DNA from: Aeromonas bestiarum
GTDB lineage: Bacteria; Pseudomonadota; Gammaproteobacteria; Enterobacterales; Aeromonadaceae
Direction of reading: 5' to 3'
Length of the DNA: 64,000 nucleotides
Assembly: GCF_000819745.1 (NCBI RefSeq)
Contig: NZ_CDDA01000029.1
Span: 1 to 64,000, forward strand
Part shown: one piece after another, positions 32,665 through 40,918 of the stretch
How positions within the stretch are numbered: the first letter of the stretch is position 1
Layout: each line of letters opens with the position of its first letter
Notes under the pieces: model-generated
Seen by the model: the letters and a program-made list of their open reading frames with translations, nothing else
Databases searched by the model: none
Told to the model about the DNA's origin: nothing
Translations under genes and position numbers: made by a program

Positions 32665-34071
32665 TTGATACGCAACACACTGGAACAAAAGTGGTCGCTC
32701 TTGCAGCACAGGGCCACAGACGTGGTGAACCGGGTACGGGATCGCCACCTGCGGCTGGCGGTGACCGGCCTCTCCCGTAGCGGCAAGACCGCCTTTATCA
32801 CGGCGCTGGTGAACCAGCTTGAACACGCGGCCATCGATGGCCGTTTGCCGTTGTGGGATGCCCTGCGTCAGGGGCGCATTCTCGGCGCCCGTCGGGTGCC
32901 CCAGCAAAATGCCCATATTCCCACCTTTGCCTACGAGCGCGGCCTCGATGCCCTGTTTGGCGAGCCGCCCGCCTGGCCCGAGCCGACCCGCGGGGTGGCC
33001 GAGGTGCGCCTCGAAATTCGCTATCGCACCCGCCACCCCCTGCGCAAGCATCTGGGGGAGATCTCCACCCTCTATGTGGACCTGGTGGATTACCCGGGGG
33101 AGTGGTTGCTGGACTTGCCGCTCTTGGAACTCAGTTACGAGCAGTGGAGCGAGCAGGTGCGCGACCAGTTGCGCCGCCCCGAGCTGCAGGCGCTTGCCGC
33201 TGGCTGGCTGGCCCCAGAATGGCAGGCTATGCAGCCTTTTGAAGAGCGGCCGGTCGCACAGCTTGCCGAGCGCTACACCGACTATCTGCACGCCTGCAAG
33301 CGAGAGCTGGGGCTGCACCTCATCCAACCCGGTCGCTTCGTGCTGCCGGGGGAGTATGCCGGTGCGCCCCTGCTGCAGTTCGTGCCCTGGGTGTGGGATA
33401 TGCCCGCCGGCGAGCCCGCCGATGGCACCCTCTACGCCACCCTCAAGCAGCGCTTCGAGCAGTACAAGCAATACCTGGTACAGGGTTTTTATGAGCAGCA
33501 TTTTGCCGGGTTCGATCGCCAGATAGTACTGGTGGACTGCCTGCAGCCCCTCAACGCCGGCGCGGCCAGTTTTGGCGACATGCAGCAGGCTATCGCCCGC
33601 ATCATGGAGAGCTTCGCCTACGGCAAGAGCAACTGGTGGCGCCGGCTCTTCTCGCCGCGCATCGACAAGCTGCTGTTTGTGGCGAGCAAGGCGGATCACG
33701 TCACCCCGGAGCAGCACGGCCCTCTGGTCTCTTTGCTCCAGCATCTGGTGCGCAGCGGCCGCGGTCAGGCCCGTTTTGAGGGGATCACCACTGAGTGTCT
33801 GGCGCTCGCCGCCATCAAGGCGACCGAGGTGGGCAAGGGGGTGGCCAATGGCCGCGAGTTTCCCGCCATCCGTGGCACCAGCCTTGCCGGCGAGCCGCTG
33901 CTGCTGTTCCCGGGAGAGGTGCCGCCCCATATCCCGCCTGCGCAATGGTGGAACAATCAGGGTTTCGATTTTCAGGCGTTTCGCCCCCTGCCCATGAGTG
34001 CCCATCAGGCGCTGCCCCATATCCGGCTCGATGCGGCGCTGGAGTTTCTGCTCGGGGATCACCTCGAATAA
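32665..34071 (+). CDS. ycjX: YcjX family P-loop protein
   Basis: 468 residues from a TTG codon at 32665. No better start was seen. A DUF463 GTPase-like protein with P-loop LAVTGLSRSGKTAFITALVNQ, a DYPGEWLLDLPLL block resembling a switch/G3 region, DRQIVLVDCLQPLN and the late PHIRLDAALEFLLGDHLE. Its function is not established. It is often co-regulated with psp genes in enterobacteria. Here it follows pspC by 113 bp without a clear terminator, so read-through from the sigma-54 promoter is likely. Confidence 0.88.
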   Translation: MIRNTLEQKWSLLQHRATDVVNRVRDRHLRLAVTGLSRSGKTAFITALVNQLEHAAIDGRLPLWDALRQGRILGARRVPQQNAHIPTFAYERGLDALFGEPPAWPEPTRGVAEVRLEIRYRTRHPLRKHLGEISTLYVDLVDYPGEWLLDLPLLELSYEQWSEQVRDQLRRPELQALAAGWLAPEWQAMQPFEERPVAQLAERYTDYLHACKRELGLHLIQPGRFVLPGEYAGAPLLQFVPWVWDMPAGEPADGTLYATLKQRFEQYKQYLVQGFYEQHFAGFDRQIVLVDCLQPLNAGAASFGDMQQAIARIMESFAYGKSNWWRRLFSPRIDKLLFVASKADHVTPEQHGPLVSLLQHLVRSGRGQARFEGITTECLALAAIKATEVGKGVANGREFPAIRGTSLAGEPLLLFPGEVPPHIPPAQWWNNQGFDFQAFRPLPMSAHQALPHIRLDAALEFLLGDHLE

Positions 34072-34136
34072 CCCAGGCTGTGCGGCAATGCAGGCAAGGC
34101 ATGGCTGCACGGCCGCGTGGAGGAGCAAGCAAAAAG

Positions 34137-35180
34137 ATGAACGATCAGAGAAAACCGACGGTGGCCGAACCGGCCCCGCTGCAGGGCAAGGTGATCCTGG
34201 AGCCCGCCTTGACTGTGGCCAGCGACGAGCGACCGCCTGCACCTGCCCAGCGGCTGGAAGAGGCGAGCTTCGAGCGCCTCGACGAGCTGGAGGCATTCAC
34301 CGAGGTGGAGCCCGCTCTCACCATCAAGCCGCGCCGGCGGCACCGGCTGCTCGGCTGGGGACTGGGGGCGGTTGGCCTGTTGTCGCTGGGCCAGTATGGC
34401 GCCTTTCTCTACGACCAGTTGCTCACCACCCCGCTCTGGGGTAGCGCCTGGTTGCTGGCCTCCGGTCTGGTGGCCGTAGGCACGGCAGGTGTGGTGGGGC
34501 GCGAGTGGCTGCGGCTGCGCACCCTCAAGCGGCGCCAGGATGTGCGCTCCCGGGCCGACGATCTGCTGGCCCGTCAGGGCGTCGGGCAGGGGCAGACTTT
34601 TTGCGAGGCGCTCGCCGAGAAGAGTGGTGACAAGGGGCGGGAGGGGTACAACAACTGGCTGTCCCAGCTCGACGAGAGCCACAGCGATCGGGAAGTGCTG
34701 ACCCTCTACAGTCAGCTGGTGCTGACCGAGCGGGACAAGCTGGCCCAGGCGCGGGTGGCCAAATGGTCGGGGGAGGCCGCCGTGCTGGTGGCCCTGAGCC
34801 CGCTCGCCACCGTCGACATGATGCTGATGCTGTGGCGCAACCTGCGGATGATCGAGGACATCGCCGACGTCTACGCCATCGAGCTCGGCTACTGGAGCCG
34901 CATCCGCCTCATTCGGCAGGTGTTTCGCAACATGCTCTATGCCGGGGCCACCGAGCTGGTGACCGAGGTGGGCATGGATCTGCTGGGGGCAGAGTTCGCC
35001 GCCAAGCTCTCCGCCCGCGCCGCGCAAGGGGTGGGGGCGGGGCTGCTCACAGCGCGTCTTGGCCTGCGCACCATGGAGGCGTGCCGCCCGCTGCCCTGGT
35101 GCGCGGACGAGAAGCCCAGGCTCGGCGAGCTGCGCAAGCGGCTCATCGGCCAGCTGGCTGGCTATCTCAACAAGGGGTGA
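34137..35180 (+). CDS. ycjF: YcjF family inner-membrane protein (DUF697)
   Basis: 347 residues from ATG 34137. An in-frame ATG at 34101 is an alternative that would use a poorer site. The N-terminal 65 residues are polar and Glu/Pro-rich. Two membrane segments follow (LLGWGLGAVGLLSLGQYGAF and the next), and then a DUF697 C-terminal region with VALSPLATVDMMLMLWRNL. The function is unknown. It is always found after ycjX in this group of bacteria, which suggests a common role in the psp response. A terminator follows. Confidence 0.86.
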   Translation: MNDQRKPTVAEPAPLQGKVILEPALTVASDERPPAPAQRLEEASFERLDELEAFTEVEPALTIKPRRRHRLLGWGLGAVGLLSLGQYGAFLYDQLLTTPLWGSAWLLASGLVAVGTAGVVGREWLRLRTLKRRQDVRSRADDLLARQGVGQGQTFCEALAEKSGDKGREGYNNWLSQLDESHSDREVLTLYSQLVLTERDKLAQARVAKWSGEAAVLVALSPLATVDMMLMLWRNLRMIEDIADVYAIELGYWSRIRLIRQVFRNMLYAGATELVTEVGMDLLGAEFAAKLSARAAQGVGAGLLTARLGLRTMEACRPLPWCADEKPRLGELRKRLIGQLAGYLNKG

Positions 35181-35202
35181 CGGGCCGGGCCTCGATTGTG
35201 GT

Positions 35203-35220
35203 TGTCACAAATTATTTACA
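35203..35220 (+). promoter_or_regulatory. TyrR box upstream of phhA
   Basis: TGTCAC-AAATTA-TTTACA fits the TyrR consensus TGTAAA-N6-TTTACA at 10 of 12 defined positions, including a perfect right arm. It lies about 120 bp before phhA, whose regulator tyrR is in the same cluster. A terminator lies between the box and phhA, so the real promoter position is uncertain. Confidence 0.7.
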
Positions 35221-35230
35221 ATTGTCAACG

Positions 35231-35260
35231 GCAGCCGACCCAGGGGTCGGCTGCTTTTTT
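35231..35260 (+). terminator. Terminator after ycjF, in front of phhA
   Basis: GCAGCCGACC / GGTCGGCTGC is a perfect 10-bp stem around CAGG, followed by six T. It ends the ycjF transcript 51-80 bp after its stop. Because the TyrR box lies upstream, it could also lie in a phhA leader. Confidence 0.92.
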
Positions 35261-35337
35261 AGGGGACAAACCGTTACAGTGATCCCATCAGTCAAACGTG
35301 AGTCGCCACTGCTTGGATTACCGGGCGGGCAGACAGG

Positions 35338-36144
35338 ATGGAACCCTTAATGGCAAGTCTCTACACAGCACACCAGCCGGACCCTCAGGGCCTCATCCAT
35401 TACACGGATGAGGAGCACGGCACCTGGCAGATCCTGATCGAGCGTCAGCTCGCGGCGCTGGAAGGCAAGGCGTGTGACGACTATCTGGCTGGCTTGACCC
35501 GCCTCAATCTGCCCCTGGATCGCATCCCCCAGCTGGCCCAGATCAACGCCGTGTTACAACCCGCCACCGGCTGGTCGGTGGCCGCCGTGCCTGCGCTTAT
35601 CTCGTTCGATCGCTTCTTTGCCCTGCTGGCCAACCGCCAGTTTCCGGTGGCCACCTTCATTCGCCGCCGGGACGAGCTCGACTATCTGCAAGAGCCCGAC
35701 ATCTTTCACGAGATCTTCGGCCACTGCGCCATGCTGACCAACCCGGCTTTTGCTCACTTCACCCATGTCTATGGCCAGCTCGGCTTGCAGGCGGGCAAGG
35801 AGGATCGCGTCTTTCTGGCGCGGCTCTACTGGTTCACCGTGGAGTTTGGCCTGCTCAATACTCCTGCCGGGCTGCGCATCTACGGCGGCGGCATTCTCTC
35901 CTCCATCGGCGAGACCGCCTATGCCCTCGGCGGTCAGCCGGTGCTGCAACCCTTCGACCCGATAGAAGTGCTGCGCACCCCGTATCGCATCGACATCATG
36001 CAGCCCACCTATTTCGTGCTGCCCGAGCTGGCCGATCTCTACCGTCTGGCGGAGCAGGACATCATGGCCATGGTGTCCGATGCCCGCCGGCTGGGGTTGC
36101 GTCCGCCCCGCTTTGCCCCCGCCGGCGGCAAACAGGCGAGCTGA
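35338..36144 (+). CDS. phhA: Phenylalanine 4-monooxygenase
   Basis: 268 residues from ATG 35338. The ATG at 35350 is an alternative. It is a non-haem iron, pterin-dependent hydroxylase that turns Phe into Tyr. Visible features include YLQEPDIFHEIFGHCAML, which carries the two iron His, and the third ligand Glu in ARLYWFTVEFGLL. YGGGILSSIGETAYAL is another family block. It is followed by phhB, which recycles its pterin cofactor, and by tyrR. The bacterial monomeric type lacks an ACT domain, as here. Confidence 0.96.
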   Translation: MEPLMASLYTAHQPDPQGLIHYTDEEHGTWQILIERQLAALEGKACDDYLAGLTRLNLPLDRIPQLAQINAVLQPATGWSVAAVPALISFDRFFALLANRQFPVATFIRRRDELDYLQEPDIFHEIFGHCAMLTNPAFAHFTHVYGQLGLQAGKEDRVFLARLYWFTVEFGLLNTPAGLRIYGGGILSSIGETAYALGGQPVLQPFDPIEVLRTPYRIDIMQPTYFVLPELADLYRLAEQDIMAMVSDARRLGLRPPRFAPAGGKQAS

Positions 36145-36197
36145 ATTGATCAGACTCATTTCGTTATCCGATCCCATTGATGAACAAGGAGAAACCC

Positions 36198-36536
36198 ATG
36201 TCCGAACTGGCCAGCCAGCAGTGTGAAGCGTGCCGCGCCGATGCCCCCAAGGTGAGCGAGCAGGAACTCGCCGAGCTGATGCAGCGTATCCCCGACTGGC
36301 AGCCGCTGGTGGTGAAAGGGGAGCTGCAGCTGAGGCGCGAATTCACCTTTCGCAACTTCAAGGAGGCGCTGGCCTTTACCAACCGCCTGGGCGAGCTGGC
36401 GGAGGCGGAATTCCATCACCCCGCCATTCTGACCGAATGGGGCAAGGTGACCGTCAGCTGGTGGACCCACAAGATAGGCGGTCTGCATCGCAATGACTTC
36501 ATCATGGCGGCGCGCACGGATGAGCTGCTGAAGTGA
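36198..36536 (+). CDS. phhB: Pterin-4a-carbinolamine dehydratase
   Basis: 112 residues from ATG 36198, behind a good AAGGAG. It removes water from the 4a-hydroxypterin made by PhhA so that the cofactor can be reduced again. The DCoH motif [20 protein letters not shown] contains the catalytic His pair. An N-terminal extension with CEACRADAP is typical of the bacterial proteins. It is cotranscribed with phhA (53-bp gap). Its 3' end is partly copied directly downstream (36541-36672). Confidence 0.95.
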   Translation: MSELASQQCEACRADAPKVSEQELAELMQRIPDWQPLVVKGELQLRREFTFRNFKEALAFTNRLGELAEAEFHHPAILTEWGKVTVSWWTHKIGGLHRNDFIMAARTDELLK

Positions 36537-36540
36537 AGAC

Positions 36541-36672
36541 GCCATCACTCACCGAGTGGGCGATATGGTGACCGTCAGCTGGTGGACCCACAAGATAGGC
36601 GGCTTGCATCGCAACGACTTCATTATGGCGGCGCGTACCGACCAGTTGCTCAGCGATCCGTTGCACAAATAA
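36541..36672 (+). pseudogene. Diverged partial copy of the phhB 3' end
   Basis: From GCCAT at 36541 the sequence aligns with phhB at an offset of 118 bp. It includes a 36-bp identical block (36567-36602) and then scattered, mostly synonymous differences. An in-frame ATG at 36565 gives a 35-codon ORF with [20 protein letters not shown] and a different tail, QLLSDPLHK, ending at TAA 36670-36672. The upstream part is frameshifted (a two-base change before GGTGACC). It looks like the tail of another phhB allele left beside the current one. Confidence 0.85.
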
Positions 36673-36688
36673 GCCTCATCCAGTGACT

Positions 36689-36727
36689 CGGGCCTGTCCG
36701 GCGAAAGCGGGGCGGGCCCGCATTTTT
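36689..36727 (+). terminator. Terminator after the phhB copy
   Basis: CGGGCC (36689-36694) pairs with GGCCCG near 36715-36720, and CATTTTTAT follows. It separates phhAB from tyrR. Confidence 0.6.
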
Positions 36728-36806
36728 ATGGGCTGGCGCTCGCACTGGCGGGATCGAGTCTGTATTATCCGGTCATTCATAGAGTTAGCTAGGAAGTGTG
36801 TCCCGA

Positions 36807-38354
36807 ATGCGTCTTGAAGTCAGCTGTGAAGACCGCCTGGGCCTGACCCGGGAACTGCTCGACCGTCTGGTGGAGCACAACATCGATCTGCGCGGCATCG
36901 AAATCGATACCTCAGGCATCATCTATCTCAACTTTCCCGAGCTGGAGTTTCGTGATTTCCAGCATCTGATGCCGGAGATCCGCCGCATTCCTGGCGTCTA
37001 TGACGTCAAGACCATCCCCTACATGCCCTCCGAGCGTGAGCACCACGAGATTGAGGCCCTGCTCAAGGCACTGCCGGATCTGGTCTTCTCCCTCGATGCC
37101 AAGGGCAAGGTGACCCAGGCCAACCAGTCCGCCCTCACCACCCTGGCCCTGCCGGTGGAAGAGATACGCGGCGTGGCCCTGGGCTCCCTGGTCAAGGGTT
37201 TCTCCTTCAGCCGCTGGCTGGAGGCGAGCGAGATCAAGCCGCAGACCTGCAAGCTCAGCTTCAATGGCGAAGAGTATCTGGCGGACCTGATGCCGCTGTT
37301 CGTGGCCGAAGAGAAGGGCCGTCAGGCCCTGGCCGGCGCCGTGGTGGTACTCAAATCCGCCCGTCGGGTCGGCATGCACTTCAGCGCGCTGCACGCGGTG
37401 GAAGTGGGGGGCTTCGAGCACCTGCAGGCCGAGAGCCAGAAGATGAAGCAGGTACTGACGGAAGCGAGCAAGCTGGCGATGCAGGACGCGCCGCTGCTCA
37501 TCGTCGGCGAGACGGGCACCGGCAAGGAGCTGCTGGCCCGCGCCTGCCACGGCGCCAGCCTGCGTTCCAGCCACCCCTTCATGGCCCTCAACTGTGCCGC
37601 CATGCCGGACAACGTGGCCGAGAGCGAGCTGTTTGGCTACGCCCCCGGTGCCTTTGGCAACAACACCGAAGGCAAGCGCGGCGTGCTTGAGCTGGCCAGC
37701 GGCGGCACCCTGATGCTGGACGAGATCGGCGACATGTCCCCCCATCTGCAGACCAAGTTTCTGCGGGTGTTGCAGGACGGGGTGTTCCGCCGGGTGGGTG
37801 ACGAGCAGGAGGTCAAGGTCAATGTGCGCTTTATCTGCACCACCCAGAAGCAGTTGCTGGATCTGGTGCACGACGGCAAGTTCCGGGAAGATCTCTACTA
37901 TCGCCTCAACGTGCTGAGCCTGGCGTTGCCCCCCCTGCGCGAGCGCAAGGCGGACATCATGGCGCTGGCCCAGCAGTTCGTCTCCCGCTTCGCCAGCGAA
38001 TTGCAGCGGCCGCGCCCGCGCTTTACCCGCAACATGGCCGAGTACCTGACCGCCTACCGCTGGCCCGGCAACGTGCGCCAGCTGCGCAACTGCCTCTACC
38101 GGGCCATGACCTTGCTGGAAGGGGACGAGATAGGGCCGGAGCACGTCGACTTGCCGGTGGCGGCCGATGCCATGCCGCTCATCGACGAGTGGTTCGAAGG
38201 GGGCCTGGACGAGGCGGTGAAGCGTTTCGAGAGCCGGCTGCTGGAGCGGCTCTATCCGGCCTTCCCCTCTACCCGTCAGCTGGCCAAACGGCTGGGGGTG
38301 TCGCACACCGCCATCGCCAACAAGTTGCGCGAATACGGGATCAGCAAGAAGTAA
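36807..38354 (+). CDS. tyrR: Transcriptional regulator TyrR
   Basis: 515 residues from ATG 36807, with AGGAAG ten bases before it. The protein begins MRLEVSCEDRLGLTRELLD as TyrR does. Order: ACT domain (1-70), PAS (about 78-190), AAA+ with GETGTGKE and GGTLMLDEIGDMS, and C-terminal HTH (TRQLAKRLGVSHTAIANKL). It senses aromatic amino acids and binds TGTAAA-N6-TTTACA boxes. The sigma-54 loop reads GAFGNN instead of GAFTGA, between the full motif of enhancer-binding proteins and the E. coli deletion, so sigma-54 activation is unlikely. It sits beside its probable targets phhAB. Confidence 0.94.
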   Translation: MRLEVSCEDRLGLTRELLDRLVEHNIDLRGIEIDTSGIIYLNFPELEFRDFQHLMPEIRRIPGVYDVKTIPYMPSEREHHEIEALLKALPDLVFSLDAKGKVTQANQSALTTLALPVEEIRGVALGSLVKGFSFSRWLEASEIKPQTCKLSFNGEEYLADLMPLFVAEEKGRQALAGAVVVLKSARRVGMHFSALHAVEVGGFEHLQAESQKMKQVLTEASKLAMQDAPLLIVGETGTGKELLARACHGASLRSSHPFMALNCAAMPDNVAESELFGYAPGAFGNNTEGKRGVLELASGGTLMLDEIGDMSPHLQTKFLRVLQDGVFRRVGDEQEVKVNVRFICTTQKQLLDLVHDGKFREDLYYRLNVLSLALPPLRERKADIMALAQQFVSRFASELQRPRPRFTRNMAEYLTAYRWPGNVRQLRNCLYRAMTLLEGDEIGPEHVDLPVAADAMPLIDEWFEGGLDEAVKRFESRLLERLYPAFPSTRQLAKRLGVSHTAIANKLREYGISKK

Positions 38355-38554
38355 GTAGATGAATGCAGGTAGGATCTTGGGGCTCACACCAGGGTGGGCC
38401 CCTGCCATTGTTGCGACATTTAGTGACGTATGTGCTTGTTCTGTTGGCGGTGCCTTGTCATGCTGCTGATAAGCTCAATACTACTCCTATCCGGCTCACC
38501 CTTCCTGGGCGTCAGGCCTTCGCGGGCGCTGGCGTGGGCATAAGCGCAGGCACG

Positions 38555-39103
38555 ATGCACTCTCTTTCACTGGTTCGAATCCTGGCGTGGTTGACGCCGC
38601 TGCTCTGTTCGCTGGCCCTCGCCACCGAGCCTGTTCTCCCCACCTCTGCCGAGCTGCGTGCCGAGCAGGTACGCCAGACGGTCCTCGACATTCTGAGCTA
38701 TACCCGCTGGCCGACCGAGCCCGCTGAGCTGCGCCTGTGCATCACGGCACCGACCGAATATGCCACCGCCCTCTTTTCCATCAAGCAGCAAGCCAATGGC
38801 CGGCCGGTCAGCGTCCATCGCTACGACGTGGATGATGAGGCGCTGGGGCGGCGCTGTGACGTGCTCTACCTGGGGATATTGGCGCCGGAGCGGCGGCTGT
38901 CCCTTTTCCAGCGGCTGCGGGAACACCCCATTCTCAGCATCAGCGAGCAGAGCGCCGAGTGTGTCGCCGACGCCGTGTTCTGCCTGCAGGTCGGGCTGGA
39001 TCGCGTGCGGTTCCGGGTCAATCTGGATGCCCTGGCCAGGAGCGGGGTGCGGGTGCATCCTGCCGTGCTCAAGCTGGCCAAGGCGGATGAGGAGACACCA
39101 TGA
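38555..39103 (+). CDS. yfiR: YfiR-type periplasmic repressor of a diguanylate cyclase
   Basis: 182 residues from ATG 38555, with a signal peptide ending near SLALA. DUF4154/YfiR features: LRAEQVRQTVLDILSYTRWP, CITAPTEYA, CDVLYLG and the paired cysteines of ECVADAVFCLQVG. YfiR binds the periplasmic domain of YfiN and keeps it inactive until reducing stress or YfiB releases it. Its stop overlaps the yfiN start (ATGA). The frame is open upstream to 38363 and contains a second signal-peptide-like stretch (LVTYVLVLLAVPCHAADK), so a longer product or an old gene remnant cannot be excluded. The ribosome site is weak. Confidence 0.82.
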   Translation: MHSLSLVRILAWLTPLLCSLALATEPVLPTSAELRAEQVRQTVLDILSYTRWPTEPAELRLCITAPTEYATALFSIKQQANGRPVSVHRYDVDDEALGRRCDVLYLGILAPERRLSLFQRLREHPILSISEQSAECVADAVFCLQVGLDRVRFRVNLDALARSGVRVHPAVLKLAKADEETP

Positions 39104-40368
39104 TAGGGCTCTTTCGTCCACGGACCCAGCGGCTCACCTTGCGACAGAGTCTGGGACGCACCCACCTGGTGACGTCCCTGACCGCTGTCTGTATGGCCGG
39201 TGTGCTGCTGACCGGTATCGCTCTGCTGGCCTTGCGCCTCTACGCGGATCACAACCTGGAGCTGGTGGCCCGCGCCATCAGTTACACCAGTGAAGCGGCC
39301 GTGGTGTTCCATGACGAAGAGGCCGCCAAGGAGGCGCTGCAAGCCATAGTCACCCATGAGGATGTGGCGCAGGCCAGCATCTATCTGCCCACGGGTCAGC
39401 CGCTGGCCAGCTGGCGCCGGGCCATGAGCACCCCCTGGTCTGGGCTGGAGCAGTATCTGGCCAGGCTCATACTGCCGGGCCCGGTCGATCAGCCCATGAT
39501 GCGGGGCGGGGTGGAGATAGCCCGCATCCATCTGGTCGGCCACGGCCAATATCTGCTGCTGTTCCTGCTGCAAACCCTGCTGGCCATGCTGGTCTGTCTC
39601 ATCCTCAGTGCGCTGGGGGCGCTCTACGTGGCGCGCTGGATGCAAAACTCCCTCACAGTACCACTCAAGGAGCTGGCGCAGGTGGCTCACAGTGTCAGCC
39701 GTCGACGCATCCTGGCCATGCGGGTCCCCGAGGCGCATATCGCCGAGCTGCACGAGCTCGGTCAGGACTTCAACTCCCTGCTCGACGAGCTGGAAGCTTG
39801 GCAGGCTCATCAGCGGCGGGAGAACGCCAGCCTGCTGCACCGGGCCACCCACGATGCCTTGACCGGCCTGCCCAATCGTGCTCTTTTTGAGGCTCGTCTG
39901 GATCAAGCCGTGACCACGGGTCGCTTGCATGAAGAGCGTTTCGCACTGCTCTACCTCGATTGTGATCGCTTCAAGCAGATCAACGATACCCTGGGCCATG
40001 CCGCCGGGGATGACGTGCTGATCGCCTTGGCCAGACGGGTACAACATCAGCTTCGGCCGATGGATCTGGTATGTCGGCTGGGGGGTGACGAGTTCGCCAT
40101 CCTGTTGACTCCTGTGTTGCAAGAGAGCGAGGCGCAGGATGTGGTATCCCGCATCCAGCAGGCCATGGCCGATCCCGTGGTGCTGGGGGATGGTCGCCAG
40201 CTGGTGGCGGCCATCAGCATAGGCACGGCCCTCTATCCGGAGCAGGGGCTGACCGCTGGCGAGCTGTTGCAGCAGGCCGACAACGCCATGTACCAATCCA
40301 AGCGGCTGCGTCGGGAGCTTGCACTCCATGACCAGCTGGAATTTGATGTTTCTGCAGAGGAAAAATAA
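39100..40368 (+). CDS. yfiN: YfiN/TpbB-type membrane diguanylate cyclase
   Basis: 422 residues. Two membrane segments (about 24-48 and 150-175) enclose a periplasmic CHASE8-type sensor. A HAMP linker and a GGDEF domain follow, with THDALTGLPNRALFE, DCDRFKQINDTLGHAAGDD and an intact GGDEF near 328. It makes c-di-GMP when freed from YfiR and so promotes attachment and exopolysaccharide. It is coupled to yfiR by overlap and followed two bases later by the yfiB-like gene, giving the yfiRNB order known from Pseudomonas. Confidence 0.9.
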   Translation: MIGLFRPRTQRLTLRQSLGRTHLVTSLTAVCMAGVLLTGIALLALRLYADHNLELVARAISYTSEAAVVFHDEEAAKEALQAIVTHEDVAQASIYLPTGQPLASWRRAMSTPWSGLEQYLARLILPGPVDQPMMRGGVEIARIHLVGHGQYLLLFLLQTLLAMLVCLILSALGALYVARWMQNSLTVPLKELAQVAHSVSRRRILAMRVPEAHIAELHELGQDFNSLLDELEAWQAHQRRENASLLHRATHDALTGLPNRALFEARLDQAVTTGRLHEERFALLYLDCDRFKQINDTLGHAAGDDVLIALARRVQHQLRPMDLVCRLGGDEFAILLTPVLQESEAQDVVSRIQQAMADPVVLGDGRQLVAAISIGTALYPEQGLTAGELLQQADNAMYQSKRLRRELALHDQLEFDVSAEEK

Positions 40369-40370
40369 CA

Positions 40371-40859
40371 ATGAAGATCCATGTCCTGATGAAAACCGGC
40401 CTGATCGGCCTGCTGTTGAGCGTGCTGGTGGGCTGTCAAAGCGCCCCCCACGGCCTGACGGCAGAGCAGATCGCCGTACTCAAGGAGCAGGGCTTTCGCC
40501 TGACCGATGAGGGTTGGACTCTGGACTTCTCCAACCGGGTGCTGTTTGCCAACAACGTGGAGGTCCTCAACCCCAAGACCCGTGTTCTGGTGGAAAAGCT
40601 GGGCAAGACCTTGCTGGGTGTCGGCCTGAACAAGGCGCGCATCGACGGTCACACCGACTCCAACGGGCCTGAGCTCTACAACGATCAGCTCTCCCTGAAA
40701 CGGGCGAAATCGGTGGCCGAGGTGCTGGTGTCGGTCGGCATGCAGCCGGCCAACCTGGACATCCGTGGTCGCGGTGAGCGGGATCCGGTAGCAGACAACA
40801 AGACCGCTGCCGGGCGGGCCGAGAACCGCCGTGTTGCCATCGTCATCAGCAACGAATAA
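40371..40859 (+). CDS. yfiB: YfiB-type OmpA-like outer-membrane lipoprotein
   Basis: 162 residues. The lipobox LVGC (cysteine near residue 22) predicts a lipoprotein. The C-terminal OmpA domain (about 50-160) has IDGHTDSNGPELYNDQLS and RGRGERDPVADNKTAAGRAENR, the peptidoglycan-binding signature. In Pseudomonas YfiB sequesters YfiR at the outer membrane and so activates YfiN. It is the last gene of yfiRNB, and a strong terminator follows. Confidence 0.9.
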   Translation: MKIHVLMKTGLIGLLLSVLVGCQSAPHGLTAEQIAVLKEQGFRLTDEGWTLDFSNRVLFANNVEVLNPKTRVLVEKLGKTLLGVGLNKARIDGHTDSNGPELYNDQLSLKRAKSVAEVLVSVGMQPANLDIRGRGERDPVADNKTAAGRAENRRVAIVISNE

Positions 40860-40874
40860 GCCGGTTGTGTGGAT

Positions 40875-40905
40875 AAAAAAAGAGCGCCTGATGGCGCTCT
40901 TTTTT
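40875..40905. terminator. Bidirectional terminator between yfiB and the TerC-family gene
   Basis: AAAAAAAGAGCGCC / GGCGCTCTTTTTTT pair around TGAT, with A and T tracts on both sides. It serves yfiB (plus) and the converging TerC-family gene (minus). Confidence 0.93.
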
Positions 40906-40918
40906 GTGGCTCTGGCAT

